A stretch of 64,000 bases of DNA, taken from positions 261,843 through 325,842 of the forward strand of contig CAXAMN010027528.1 of NCBI GenBank assembly GCA_963970005.1, given 5' to 3'. The stretch is from Durusdinium trenchii. Taxonomy: Eukaryota; Sar; Dinophyceae; Suessiales; Symbiodiniaceae. The notes beneath the pieces were generated by a model, which ran no database searches, had not been told where the DNA came from, and was given only the letters and a program-made list of their open reading frames with translations. This document shows, piece after piece, positions 23,809 through 35,275 of this stretch (position 1 is its first letter; each line of letters begins with the position of its first letter). Made by a program: the position numbers and the translations under genes.

Positions 23809-24639
23809 GCACGAAGACCTCGCCCACGTGGCGTTTTGGGAAGACCGATGCTTCGTTGACGAAGCAACGAACTTCGTTGTCAGGACTTGCTTCTACTCAA
23901 GACCCTCCACTGTGGTCAACTTCAATGTTTGTGCGCAGGTGATGCATCGTCCTGGAAAAGTGGTTTGTTTAGATGATTCTTTTGTTTTGCTCTTGGGCAG
24001 GTATTTCCAAGGAAAATAAAAAGGGAATTGCAAGGCAAAGGAGCGGAAACTCATTGGCCCCTTAAAAGTCAGATTTCATGGTAGGCTCTTGTTTTTGTCC
24101 TAGGGTGGCCTACAAAAGGCGCTCCTTCCTGCTCTACACTTTTGCTTGTTCCTTCCTCCCTCCCTGCCTTCCTTCCTTGCTTCCTTGGCTTCCTTGCGTC
24201 CATCCATTCTTTCCTTTCTTTCTTTCTTTCTTCCTTCCTTCCTTCCTGATGGTCCACTACCGCTCCCATCCCTCACATCTTGACCAGGGCTAGCAAATGT
24301 TAACAGTTTTCAGTTTTTGTCTAACTATTCATTTGAGGATTGCTTGCCTGTCCTTCAAGATGCAAACATTTCTAGAGCGAACAAGATCTATCCAATGATC
24401 CAATGGCCTTCATTGTGTGTGTGTGTTCTTTTTAATGTGCGCCGCAAGTCATGAAATCCCAAGATGTCTGTGGCAAACCCTTGCTGCAGGCTTGGTCTGC
24501 CAGCCACAGGGATGAGTCTGAAACCATCTCCAGCGAGGCACTGAAAGCAACGCGAGCAGCCTGCATCCAGCATTGCATGCGCTACTCCGGAGCCGCCAAA
24601 CGACTTGCCGATCCTCACTTCACTAAACGCTGTTTCTAA
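23809..24639 (+). CDS. Short plus-strand gene, two exons placed, unrecognised
   Basis: Exon 23809-23938 follows ACGCAG|G and ends at donor GTGATG. It encodes HEDLAHVAFWEDRCFVDEA and TNFVVRTCFYSRPSTVV followed by NFNVCAQ. Exon 24490-24639 follows TGCTGCAG|G and ends with TAA. It encodes AWSASHRDESETISSEALKA, TRAACIQHCMRYSGAAKRL and ADPHFTKRCF. Both are in phase 0 at the join. The intron between them carries a long pyrimidine tract. The second exon can also be read on minus (from 24560), but the plus reading is longer and has a stop. It is one of the few genes here on plus. No known domain is seen. Confidence 0.45.
24135..24250. repeat. TTCC/TTTC pyrimidine tract
   Basis: The tract consists almost only of C and T on the plus strand, in CCTT, TTCC and TTTC units. 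Protein frames across it are low-complexity artefacts. Confidence 0.85.
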
Positions 24640-25390
24640 TGCCCAAAGGCCTTTCGTTCAAAGCGGGGTTCCAAATCTGCTGAATAGATCATCTGAATAG
24701 TTCGGTGCAAGCAACCGTAGATCTGAATAGATCTGAATAGTTCGGGGTTCAAAAAAACAAGCATTGTTTTTGTTTGGATGTTCCGTTTCATGGACCTCTG
24801 CGCACGTGGGCCAGCGTTTGTGGGTACAAGAAACCACGCCCTGGGGGCCATCCCCCGATCCGTCAGCTTTGGTTGGTGCCTCTGTTTGGAGCAAAGGGTT
24901 CAATCATCTTAATTACGCCCTTTTTAAACATACCTGGATCTAAGGTAGAATATGACGGAATACCTGATCATGAACCAATCCATCAGGAACTACTCATCCG
25001 TGTCCCATTCACTGACAATCCAATCATGTACTCACATACTTGGCCAATCATGCAGTATTTACATGCGTGTTTGGTGAGAAACGCGTTTGGATTCATAGGG
25101 TTTAAAATCCTCATGTTCTATTCTTCTCGGTTGGTGATCTCCATCTTCCCAAGATTCCAAGATCCTGACTCACATGACCACAGCCTGGTGATGCTTTATC
25201 AGCCTTTTCGGCAACTCTTGGAGTTGACCGGTTACTAGCTGTGTCAGTAGCGGCGCTCAAGTGTTGCCCATACATACAGGTTAGTTTGACCTCCTTGGGG
25301 GTCATCCAAAAAGTGATACACAGACCAGGTTGGTTCATTTTGGGGTCGGAAGGGTGACGTGTTGGGCTGTTCTGGGACCACTCTGAGCGT
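24640..25390. other. Region expected to hold further esterase exons
   Basis: The esterase gene upstream needs a nucleophile exon (G-x-S-x-G-G) here or further down. None was seen on minus by eye. There is a repeated GATCTGAATAGTTCGG motif at about 24690-24750. Confidence 0.4.
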
Positions 25391-26426
25391 CAAAGCTCGT
25401 CCTTGCTTCGTGGTGCGGAAGTGGTGATCCACATATGGAACGACCATCGAGGACAGGAAGTCACAGAAGGTGCTCGCATGGCCAGAGACATCCTGGATGA
25501 CATCGAGTGCCCAGGGTTGAAAATACAGTGGAGCCACATGTTGCTATGATAAACAGTTATATATAGCATCGAACAGCCCCACGCTCAAGAAAAAGGTCTT
25601 TTCATGTTACCCACGTGCGTGGTAGGTCCAAACAATTGGATATCTCTTGGATACTTTCAGGCCTTCAGTGAAGAAGCCCCTGGTGCACCCCAAGGGCTTT
25701 CGGCCGATGTGGGTAGGTAATCCCTGGCTCGAGTTGGACGAAGCTCATCCCACAGCTTTTTCACGTTGATGCCCGAGGAGTTCTGACAGTCCTGTCAGAA
25801 GTCATCCAGCGCTTTGGCCGGAGTTCACCACCGTCATCCAAACTCGGGGCCATGCCATCCACAAAAACACATGAAATAGTATGCATTATAATAAATACCA
25901 GCATCACCCAGTTCGGGTGGTTTATAGAATCCCCTGGCTATGCTATGCATGTTGCATCCAATAACCAGTAACCTATGCATTGTCAGGTCCACGCGATGAG
26001 TGGTTCACACTAGGGGCAATCCCCACATTTACTAATTCACTCTGCGCCATACAGTTGTTTTTTCAGGTTGCAATAGTTGAGCCTTAAAGCAACAGAAACA
26101 CATGACTGGATCCCCCCTTAAAAAGATCAAACACAAAGATCTAAAAAAACACAGAAACCCAATCCTCTGACGGCCCCCTACTACTGGGGGCCCAGTCGGG
26201 TCCATCTTCGGTGCGTCCTTCTCGAGGTCTGCGGTGATGCCAACGATGATCAAGTCAGGAAACCAGGTGCTCCGCTTGAAGAAGTGTTCAGTGCGGGCCA
26301 CGACCGCGAGCAGTGGGAAGAGGTAAGGTTCGGCATCTAAGGCATAGACCACGGGATAGCTCTCTCTGGAAGCCTCTGGATGGTTGTAGGAATGCGGCAG
26401 TGAGATGATCAGCTTGTAGTTCAAGC
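25391..26426 (-). CDS. Putative esterase (alpha/beta hydrolase), partial
   Basis: Two exons are placed. Exon 26426-26218 (after ATCTCAG|G, ending at a GA or GC donor) encodes LNYKLIISLPHSYNHPE, SYPVVYALDAEPYLFPLL and FPDLIIVGITADLEK. Exon 25492 to about 25391 (after CATCCAG|G) encodes DVSGHASTFCDFLSSMVVP and YVDHHFRTTKQGRAL. This is the pattern of the putative esterase family (Pfam PF00756 type, as in siderophore esterases and esterase D relatives): LP.GY.....YPV.Y.LDG, then F..FL...L.P.V...YRT...R. The Ser nucleophile, Asp and His would follow in exons not found, so catalytic competence is unknown and the copy may be truncated. The substrate cannot be inferred. Confidence 0.65.
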
Positions 26427-26552
26427 CTGAGATTCGGACACCAAGATCGCGGCCAAAAAGCACCCAAATCGGCCAAAACGCACAAAGAAAGTATCCAAAC
26501 TCCAGGGTGGTCCTTGCCTGCACAACCCCGCAAGATCCCCCTTCGTACCGAC

Positions 26553-26768
26553 AGCTAAGGTAGATCCCCAGGATTTTACGTATTAAAATCCTACTGAACC
26601 AAGGTGACTTTGTATTTTTTCATTGGTTCCCTAGCCTTTTTTTCCCAACGGGGGCTTTTTGTAAAATCCTTTGGACCGACGTGTGTTCAGGGGGTTGGGA
26701 ACCAAGGAAAAAACAAGGAGTCCAGGCTGATCAAACGTTTAGTAAAATCCTGGGTATCTACCTTAGCT
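26553..26768. repeat. MITE-like element with 26-bp TIRs
   Basis: The left end 26553-26578 and the right end 26743-26768 match in 25 of 26 bases as inverted repeats (AGCTAAGGTAGATCCCCAGG...). The 216-bp element has no coding capacity. Motifs of the form AAAATCCT recur inside it and for about 400 bp to its right. Confidence 0.8.
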
Positions 26769-28017
26769 GGTCCCTCCAGTGCCCTCCCAAAGGCACTCAA
26801 GCAGCGAGCGTGCTTTTTCGACTGTACCACTGTTTACATTTAAAAAAACAAACGGTTACATGGCCCCATACGCAAGCCATCATTTGATTAAATTGATTGC
26901 AATCTTATGTTGTATATATGTGTATCTATCAGCCGAGCAGATACTGTAAGATCTGTAAGCAAATGCTGCAACGAAATTGGCGACAAGCACCCACAGCAAA
27001 AAGCGTCCTCTCCAGTATCTCTAGAATATCTAAAATCCTAGCTCAACCCCAGCATCTCTACCTTGTGAAATCCTACAATATTAGTGAAATCCTGTAGTCT
27101 TACGTGTTTTTGGAATCCTGGCGCCTTACCCTGAGCAAAAGGATTTCAAAAGAGCCCCATTTCTTGTGTATTTTCCTGGGGTCCTACCTGACTTCCTTAT
27201 CAGCGAATTTGATCGAAAGTTTTTTTTCTGAAATATCACGTCTACCCCTAGGATTTCAGTATGGCGCAACCAAGGGGGATCCGCAAGCCTCCTTGCTAAG
27301 CATGTTTGACTGTTTTGAAGCTGCCTGATCTACACTAGGGGGAGCCCCTTATGACTCAAAAGTAGGTTCTCCTCACATAATTTCACAAGTTTCGTTCTTC
27401 TTTTAAACAACACCAGGGTCAACGCATACGAAGACCATTGCTTTTGCATGATGTTGCGCCCCTTCCAATCAGAACATCCAACTCCCAAACCACTCCAGAG
27501 CACCGCTCGACGAGCATATCCGCCGCACAATGCAGCTGTCAAAGACCAACGGCGCGGAGACACGTTCGTGGGACCACCGGCACGAACGTGGCCAGCATCC
27601 AGCGAGGCAGTCCCACCATGACATGCCGGTGGGCGGAGCGAATGCTGCAAAAGGAGGCGGCAAGGCAGAAAGCCGCTGACTTGCTGCCACCAAGGGTTTT
27701 TGGAGGTGGCTAACTTAGGAATTGAAACCCACTGAATACAGTACATCTGAATACACTGCTTCTGCAGGCGTTGCCATGTCGCTTTTTGATGTTTATTCTT
27801 CTTGCAGGGGGGTTGCATTACTGTTATAGCAAACTGATTTGGACTCGTGTCGATTATACACGTGAATCAAACCAACTTTTTGTAGGGCTTCCGAGCAAGA
27901 ACAGCTCATCAGTTTAGAGCTTTGTCCTCTCCACCTGAACATCCTGCGTTCAACCATATAAAAATAGTTATACCTGGAACCTATCAAAACAAAGGTCATG
28001 TCTGGGTTCCAGGTATA
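26769..28017. other. Non-coding, rich in AAAATCCT motifs
   Basis: AAAATCCT/GAAATCCT recurs at irregular spacing from 26769 to about 27260, continuing the motif of the preceding element. A coding-like GC-richer patch at 27480-27700 is open in frames on both strands, and none can be preferred. Confidence 0.4.
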
Positions 28018-28103
28018 TCCCAAACACTCCATGTATATGTCATATTTACCTACATTGGGGTGGTTTGAGGGGTCAATGGGGCGGCATATATGGCAGTTTG
28101 GGA
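28018..28103. repeat. TIR element family, copy A
   Basis: It starts TCCCAAACACTCCATG and ends CATATATGGCAGTTTGGGA. It shares the internal motif GGGGTGGTTTGAGGGGTCAATGGGGCGGCA with copies at 30181-30283 and 33522-33635. The copies differ in orientation and by about 15-25 per cent. Confidence 0.75.
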
Positions 28104-28615
28104 TTGCTTTGGGATGTCTCAAACTAAAGGTGCTGCCCACATACCTCAAACCAAGTCAGGCAAAACCCCTCAAGTGGCGCCTTCCCCTTTGGTCATTCGT
28201 TTTGGACCAGGTGTGTGACATGGCTTTGTGGTGAGTCTGACCATGGCTTTGGACGGGGCCCGAAAACCGGACACTCCTATCTCTGGACTCCCAGCTTGAT
28301 GGCATGGCCCATTTGGATCTTGCCTCACGCTGGATCTGAAAAACCCAGAGAGCGCTCCAGGTCCCGCCCACAGGTCCCACAGGTCCCGCCCACAGGTGGG
28401 TCGACTAAGTTGCGTCTCGCTCGTCCCGGTCCAGCGTCTGGCCGGATCATCAGGACACTGAGATGTGTCTAGATGTCTTTCTGCTTTCGGACGAAAGGGA
28501 TGCTTCTTTGGCTCCAAACATGTGCCGCGGTGTGCATGTATGAAAAAGCATCCCAACATTGGATGAATGAGGAGAGTCGGAGCCTGTTGGAAAAGAGCCA
28601 TTCCACCGGTTCGTG

Positions 28616-29086
28616 CTACCCAATCAGCACGCCCAGTAAACACCTCCCAAAGAATTCGTATGAAGCCTCATCCAGCTTCGACGCGATGGCATCCAGCTGC
28701 TTCTGTGCCACATGAACCTGAGCGATGAAATCACCCAACCCAATTCAGCGCCTGTCCTGCTTTGAGTTCAACCCTCCAGGGTGGAGTAGTGTTTCACGAG
28801 AAGGGGCGGGGAATTTTCGCACAGTTGCTTCTTCAATCTTCTGACCGCATGGCCCACACGTGGCGCGCCAGCGCAGGCGCAGGTCGTCGCGGCGCTGGGT
28901 CGTGACATCGGCTGCCTGAGGTGAGGTGACCGGTGGGGACCGGTGGTGATGCAGAGCGAGGTCTAAGGCTGTTGCATGAGGTAGGGCTTGGAAGGCGCCA
29001 GTGGAGAGCACCAGTTTCACCGTCCGCGCTGCTTCTTGAAGAAGTCGTGACTCCTTTCGCCCAACCGGCTGGATGCAAATTGAAAC
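28616..29086 (-). CDS. Two-exon C-terminal part of an unrecognised coiled-coil protein
   Basis: Exon 29086-28823 (after GGACCAG|G, donor GTGCGA) and exon 28717-28616 (after CGCTCAG|G, ending in TAG) join in phase 0. The first encodes VSICIQPVGRKESRLLQEAA, RTVKLVLSTGAFQALPHATA and, after a His/Pro-rich turn, GPCGQKIEEAT. The second encodes VHVAQKQLDAIASKLDEAS and YEFFGRCLLGVLIG. Across the junction the text QKIEEAT-VHVAQKQLDAIAS continues one amphipathic helix, which supports the join. No known family is recognised. The plus strand also has an open frame over the first exon, but without matching splice borders. Confidence 0.55.
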
Positions 29087-29273
29087 CTGGTCCCTCAACG
29101 AAGGGTATAACGGTATAACTAGCAGCCTCGCAAAAACATGCACAAGACTCTATCCTCCTGAAGGAACTACCATGACCCCGCAAACTGCTGCTGGTCAAAC
29201 CTTTCAAAGAAAACGTCACTCCGCAAAATCTGCATGTCCTGGGTAGTCACCTACCCTACTAGTAGCACCTACC

Positions 29274-29300
29274 CTACTAGTAGCAAGAAGCTACTAGTAG
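29274..29300. repeat. CTACTAGTAGCAAGAAG family, palindromic copy
   Basis: CTACTAGTAGC, AAGAA and GCTACTAGTAG form a palindrome. Related copies lie at 13744-13767 and 7662-7677. A further partial copy, CTACTAGTAGC, lies just upstream at 29256. Confidence 0.75.
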
Positions 29301-29517
29301 CTCCTGGCATTACATTGGCATTACTACTTATAGGAACAAGGACGCTACCAGTAGCTCCAGGCACCAGGCACCGCCCATCAGCGCCCATCGCCGCCATCGA
29401 ACCATGGATTCGTCTCTTCTCCTAAACGATTTTGTCGCCTTTCACACGTGTTTTTTTTATCGCAAGTCGGAGTTCTACTTAACTTTCATGGACACCTGGT
29501 GCACCACTTCGGCACTC

Positions 29518-29815
29518 TCAGATTCTTTCACGCTCCAAATGACCGTCCTCCTGCAGCTGCAGGTCGAAATCTACTGCCTCCTCTTGGGAAGGCTCCTCCT
29601 TGTCCTTGTGGCAGGTCGAACGCGGCGTCTCAACTGAGAGGAGGCCATCATCGAAGGCAATGAACCAATTGAATGCAACATCGTATAGTTTACAGTTCAT
29701 ATATACCCAACGAACTCCGCGTACGATGCAAATGAGCTTGTTTCGACTGCTTCTTTTAGGGCCACAGCGAGCGACCGTGTGACACGTTCGAACAGCTCGC
29801 CAACACCCGGACGAC
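29518..29815 (-). CDS. Two-exon C-terminal part of an unrecognised protein
   Basis: Exon 29815-29738 (after CTCCAAG|G, GC donor) and exon 29633-29518 (after CTCTCAG, ending in TGA) join in phase 1. The sequence runs RPGVGELFERVTRSLAVALK, EAVET, then IETPRSTCHKDKEEPSQEE and an acidic tail AVDFDLQLQEDGHLERERI. The 104-bp intron with a GC donor fits the dinoflagellate pattern. No domain is recognised. Upstream exons on minus were not found. Confidence 0.5.
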
Positions 29816-30180
29816 CTTGGAGGTCCCGGGTGGAGTTCCAAAGGAAAAAAACGATGAAAGTACACATCCCATAGGATGAGGTCTCCAGGATGAAGTGGTC
29901 TGTGACATCCTTGACATATAACATGATCAATATAATATGATGGTCTCCGGTCTCGTTTTTGCCTGTGACCTCTACCATCTCACCATAAGCATCTCAAAAT
30001 TCTGAAATGACCGAGCAACCCGGCCTCAGACTGGACAGGGTAGCTGAACACTACTGGAACCGGCTGGGGCACGGCAGCCTTGGGGCGTCGCCTCAGCAAG
30101 CGATGGGCTCTTCGAAGTCTCGACAGGTTCCAGGTCTGGCGTTCTATATGTTTGATACTATGAATTCCCTGCCCCAAAGC

Positions 30181-30283
30181 AATCCCAAACACTCCATGAA
30201 ACTGCCATTTATGCCGCCCCATTGATCCCTCAAACCACAACCCCAATGTAGGTAAATACGACCGTCCCGTGGAGTGTTTGGGG
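30181..30283. repeat. TIR element family, copy B
   Basis: It starts AATCCCAAACACTCCATG and ends CGTCCCGTGGAGTGTTTGGGG. The interior TATGCCGCCCCATTGA and AACCCCAATGTAGGTAAATA matches copy A in inverted orientation. Confidence 0.75.
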
Positions 30284-30660
30284 TTTAGGTTTTGCTTCGG
30301 ATCCGGGACCCGTGGGCCCGGCGGCCCTCATCAAAACATGTATGTCTTCGATGATCCAAAGACGGTCTGAAGAACCGCCGCAACCGGCAAAACATGGTGA
30401 AACAACCACACATGTATATCACATAAAACGGAAGTCGTATGATGATAAACCATGTAAACCACACCTGCTGGCCCTTCCCGCCCAAATCCTGGCACCAAAC
30501 CACGTGGGACCAAAGCACCAAAACACCGCGGTGACAATGACCGCGCCGAGCAAGGCGGAGGCCGCCGCTAGGTCGAGCTTTAACCTGCCACTGGAAGGCT
30601 CTGAAAGGGTTCTAGAAATTGGAAAAGTTCTGAGAGGTTCCAGGGATTTCAAACTGGAAA

Positions 30661-30769
30661 TAGTGGATTGAGAGTAGATGGCACAGCCCCCAATGTCGGT
30701 GGTTTATCTGGACCCCCATCTGTTCAGGACCTCGGGTCTGTGCCATCAACCTCTGATGGCCCACTGTAA
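30661..30769. repeat. Dispersed element (inverted relative at 47422)
   Basis: The reverse complement of this stretch aligns along its whole length with 47422-47540. Shared blocks include CAGTGGGCCATCAGAGGTT, GATGGCACAGACC, GTCCTGAACAGATGG and CTCTCAATCCACTATTT. Inside, GATGGCACAG and CTGTGCCATC form inverted arms. Confidence 0.8.
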
Positions 30770-33521
30770 TTTGGGTGTGCATTAAATGGGAGAACCCCGA
30801 ACCGAACGAGTCGACGCGTAGAAGAACGAGTCGGGTTCACTGACCTAAACCGAACCCAGGGAGTCGGGGAGCGAGTGAGCTTGCTCGCGGGTAAGCTCCC
30901 GAGGTCACGGAGCGAGTCAGAAGAGCTACACGAATGCAGTTCGGGCTCTTTCTCCAAACATACCCAGCATTGCCCTTGGATGTTTGACATGAATTTCCAT
31001 GAATGTCCTATGCGGTTCGTGCCCATTGCCTCATCAACAAATCAGGTGCCAAAGCAATCATGCCTCCACTTGCAGGAGAAAGACCGATCTTCCCATGGTC
31101 ATCAACAAAGACCATGTCCTGTTGTGTTTGGGGGCTTTTGAAAATTGGAATGCGCGACCCAAGAAGCTTGGAAGGAATTTGCACCTGCACAGGCCCAATG
31201 TCGCAGGAGATTGAAATGATTTGAAGGCCTCCCACCTGCCAAAAGAATCCAAAAGGATTGCCAAACACTCCAGCATACACCCCAAACCCTTTTCCTGGCC
31301 TGGTAGCTGTAGAAATGGCCATGGCGCCATTGCGAGGAAGTGGGGGGCACATGAAGGAGTTCGATGGATTGAAACAAACCATGTATTGACTTGAAAACTG
31401 TTCATGGTCAGGACATGTCAGGACTACTTTTCTCATCTCTTCGTCCAATCTCTGACCAAATCGACGGCCGTGCTGTACCCATCTGACATGATGCACGTTG
31501 AACATCTCATATTACAGGCCCTGGCACTGAGACATCATTGACATAATCATTCAGATTTAAAACATTATAATATATATATATATATTAATTTTCTTGTGGC
31601 CTCGCCGCCTTCGCCCTTGAGCCCAAAGGAGCGCCAGAGTCGCATCCGCCCTCCCAATCGAATTTGCACCAGGTACGACACCCTGACGCCATGTCACGCC
31701 GCAGTCCAAGCATGGTTTCAACATGTTTCAAGTCACTTGAAGAACATATTAGTCAGTGGGTTCAATGATCGGTCAATAAACATAGACCACGCTAACACCC
31801 GACGGCAATGCCGTAGACGGCCGCCGTGTTCCGAGAACCGTGGACCCCTGGACTGGCGTGATACGATCTATACGTCTTTACTGCATGGTATGATACGTGG
31901 AGAACACCTTTGGGCCTTCTCAGGACAATATGGAACTGCAAAGCATGTCCTTTTTGAAGACTTGGTTGGCAGTCTTTTTGGCGTGCCCATGATTGCTAAT
32001 GTTGTCTGACTATATCTCCACATCTCTTCGCATCCCCAGTGCATCCCATAGGTTCAATTAGTCTCAAACATCAACATGAGGAGCCGGAGCACGTGAGGCA
32101 ACGTCCAATGAACATGATGATCCAGGGCTGTAGTAGGGCCCTGTAGCAGGGCTTGGAGTTCCCAGCAGCGTCCACCTGGTCATCTGTGACCTCACCACCT
32201 GGCCCGATAGTGCACCTGCCGCCGGGAGCCGCCATCTTTTTCGCTAGTCCTCCTCCGAGTCTGAGGCGACCTGGAAGGTGGAGAAGTGTCCAACCCAAAC
32301 CACCGACGACCGTGGACCGGTCTCTCTCTCGGCCGACGGTGGACTGGTGGACTCGCTCCAGGTGTACAACCCATTCCCCATCGAAATCAAGACTCCCATC
32401 TCACCCAAAACACTCGGATCCTGCATGTCCTTCGCCTCGTTGCTGGTTTGGGGCAGCCAAACCCAGCGTGTCGCTCCGGCATCGCTCGGTCGCTCGGCCC
32501 GTATCGCTCCGCTCCAGCTTCGGCTGTTCTGAGCCTCTCACGATGCCATCGAAGCGAGAGTAATCCAAGACCTCGGCGCGGAGCGGAGCGCTTGGGTTTT
32601 GACACGGTCAACCGGTCAACCGGTGGTCTTGGTATTTCAAGCGTTTCTTTGGTTTGAGATCATGTGATACACTAGAGTCATGTGGGATGAGGATGGATAT
32701 CAGAATTAAAAGGCTTTCAGGACTGCTCAACAATAGAGTTCCGGCCGAATATGATGGGAGTGCAGAAAAGCCTTTAGCAGGGAAGGTGCGGGGAGCTTTT
32801 CGGCTTCTTTGTGCAGGGGCTTGTCACGTCTTCCTGCCTTGCTAGAGGACATTCATCGGAGCGCACGCAGTCCAAAGGGATCCAACGGGAACATGTCATC
32901 CATCAAACCAATGTATGTGCAGCGGGCAGAACGGCACACACATCAACACCTGAAACCATTTGTTGGATCTTCAAACATCATACAATGCCTATGTTTGCTT
33001 GGGCATGCGCCCAAGCCTGGGGCGTGCATGATGATACAAGTAAAGCAATCCAAGCTGCATTCCTTTTTCTTTCGCCCGTCTCCTGGCGATCCGTCCCATG
33101 CCGTCTCCGTCGTCCGTCTCGGGACTGGCAGCTCTGCTTTGGTTAGGCGAAACAAGGACAACAACTCAGATCAAACGAAGAAAACTCAAGCCGTGCCCAT
33201 CTCGTCCGTTCTCCGAAGTCCGTCATGCCATTGGGAGTTCTCTCTGAGCAAAGCATTGCATCAATCATTACGCCCCCGTGGCCGCCTCCTCCTTCAGTTG
33301 ATTCGACGTTTCCTGACAGTGGGGTGGGCATTCGGCCAGCTTCGCTCGTAGTTCATGAAAAATGGAAAGCACTATGATCGGACCATGGAAAGCATGCACG
33401 CGACACCAACGGCCATTCCCCTGAGCATCGGAACATCAACGATGGATCCCATCATCGATCCCTGGAAAATCCCCAAGCAACTCCCCTCACCAACGACCAT
33501 TTCCTCAAATGTTTAATGCAA
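30770..33521. other. No firm gene; one 166-codon minus frame
   Basis: A minus frame open from 31505 to 31008 (…FVDDHGKIGLSPASGG…LLMRQWARTA) lacks recognisable motifs and is only a weak candidate. GC-richer patches at 32150-32620 and 33060-33330 are open on several frames without a clear winner. An AT microsatellite lies at about 31568-31590. Confidence 0.35.
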
Positions 33522-33635
33522 ACCCAGACACGACTAATGGGACTGCCATAGGACATGTAGGACTGCCGCCCCATTGACCCCAGGTCAACCACCCCAACTG
33601 ATCGGCATATATATGGCAGTCCCATGGAGTGTCTG
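33522..33635. repeat. TIR element family, copy C (best-preserved ends)
   Basis: The inner inverted repeats ATGGGACTGCCAT (33537-33549) and ATGGCAGTCCCAT (33613-33625) are exact. The match extends outward (CCCAGACAC ... GTGTCTGGG), giving ends of about 25 bases with small gaps. The interior carries GCCGCCCCATTGACCC and GGTCAACCACCCCAA, as in copies A and B. Confidence 0.8.
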
Positions 33636-33927
33636 GGAAATCTGAGAATCACTCATCGATTCTGTCCCGGCACTCCTCTTCTGAGAATCCGGAGAGGTCA
33701 AACGTGTCAGCCCTGAGACGTCATGACGTGTCACCTGGTTTCATGGTATTCATTTCAACAGCGACCTGCAACACCAACACATGCTTCACCCCATCGAAAA
33801 ACATCTCAAAACCAACGATAATACCAATTCATCTGTAATATTATACCTTTGCGTTATCCACAGGTTACCTAGGCTCCTGAATCAGACCGGTAGCGCGGGC
33901 GGGTGCTTCTTCACATGGACTGCTCAC

Positions 33928-35275
33928 CGGATCCTCGCTGCCGTCCTTCACCTCCGTCAGCAACTCGCACACGCCCGACTGGAGGTCCGTGACCTGCGCT
34001 TCGGACGATGGACCGGCGGAGTCCGTGGCCAGGCGTGGAGCTCGGCGCGCCGGATTGGTCCTTGCTCCTAGTAGTAAGGCCAGGAGGTGAGGCGCTGGGT
34101 CTTCCTGGAGTTTGAGAGAAGCACGAGGAGTTTCCATTCCGACAGCCCGCTCGGAATCACCTGTGGGTGCTCGGCCAGCAAGGCTTGCATCTGCACCTGG
34201 ACGCTCATGGGTGGCAATCGAGATCACCCTCTCAAAAGCCATTGGAAGGGGTTGTCCAAAGGTTATTTGGCAATGCGTCCAAGAGACAAAACATGAATGC
34301 ATAGTTATATAGTTATATACGGTAACTTATAAATATGTTGCATGTATTGATTGTAATATGATACATATATTTATGCTGTAATATGTACCGTATGTAGCAA
34401 AACGCCTGTTATCTCCTTTGTCCCAAGTGCATCTGATTGTTCTGTCCTGATCCCTGCAATTGATCTTGGAAAGTGTATCAAGTACATGAGGTCTTCGTGG
34501 CTGGAGGAAGATCTTGGGAAGTGGATGGTCACCTGACGGTCTCCGTCGGAGCCCCAAATCTCGCTTCGAAGCCCCAAGCCATCCGAGAATGGCAGGCCGC
34601 CATTGCTTCGGCGTTCTCCTCCCTCTGAGAAATACGGAGAACGGGTGTCGCCTTGAAAATGGCAAGTAACAACTTCAAGGATCTTCAAGGTAAGTAGTCT
34701 CGACAATCATGGTTCATTATCTTGTCCAACCACTAAGGTATACCATAGCGTGTGGATGCAAAGCCCTCCAGCCACACACGCCTGTCCGTCCGACTGCTTC
34801 AGCTCCGGAAAAACCAGGGCCTTCAGCTTCTGTCGGGCAGCGGCAATCTGAGCATCGGTCTCTTCTTGCTGCTCCGAGAGCCAGGCCCTGGAGTCCAGCC
34901 CCGCTTCTCCCCACGGGTGGAGTGGAAACCCCCCACAGTCCCCCACACCCCTGTGGCCGGAGGCTCCGGAGAATAGACGAAGTGAGTCAACACCGGTCAA
35001 TGAAGCTGAGGAGGCACCACCTGAACCTGATTTAGAAAGCGATACTGACTTCCGTTTTCAGGAAGGCCCAGTAGATGGCTCAGCTCAATATTCCAGGGCC
35101 ACTTACTTTCCAAAGAGAGCCTCTTTGGGCTTTGAAGCTTCGGAAGCTTGCGGCTTGGGCAGGTCTTGCCTCGCGGTCTTGCCGGGTAGCCGGATGAACT
35201 GCCCCGAGGTCGCAATCCAATGCGAGTTCCTCCCAGCGCTCGCAGCTGGCGCGCGTGTCTTGGATTCTCCAGGGA
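33928..35275 (-). CDS. Multi-exon gene of unknown function
   Basis: Five probable exons run down the minus strand: about 35275-35107 (donor GTAAGT), 34950 to about 34789 (after CCACAG|G), 34651 to about 34545 (after TTCAAG|G), 34196 to about 34075 (after GTCCAG|G) and 33993-33928 (after GCGCAG|G, donor GTGAGC, exactly 22 codons). Recognisable pieces are SRAWLSEQQEETDAQIAAAR followed by QKLKALVFPELKQSDG (coiled coil), YFSEGGERRSNGG, VQMQALLAEHPQVIPSGLSE followed by WKLLVLLSNSRK, and VTDLQSGVCELLTEVKDGSE. The exons are helical and charged and look like one soluble protein. Frames of the first exon are ambiguous, some inner borders are not fixed, and no family is recognised. The gene may continue below 33.9 kb. 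Confidence 0.45.

Noticed and set aside
24479-24560. Minus-strand exon reading (AARVAFSASLEMVSDSS...)
   Set aside because: It has good composition and an AG|G border, but the plus reading of the same bases is longer, ends in a stop and matches the phase of another plus exon.
28933-29118. Plus-strand frame over the exon 29086-28823
   Set aside because: It has no matching splice borders, while the minus reading continues a helix across a phase-consistent junction.
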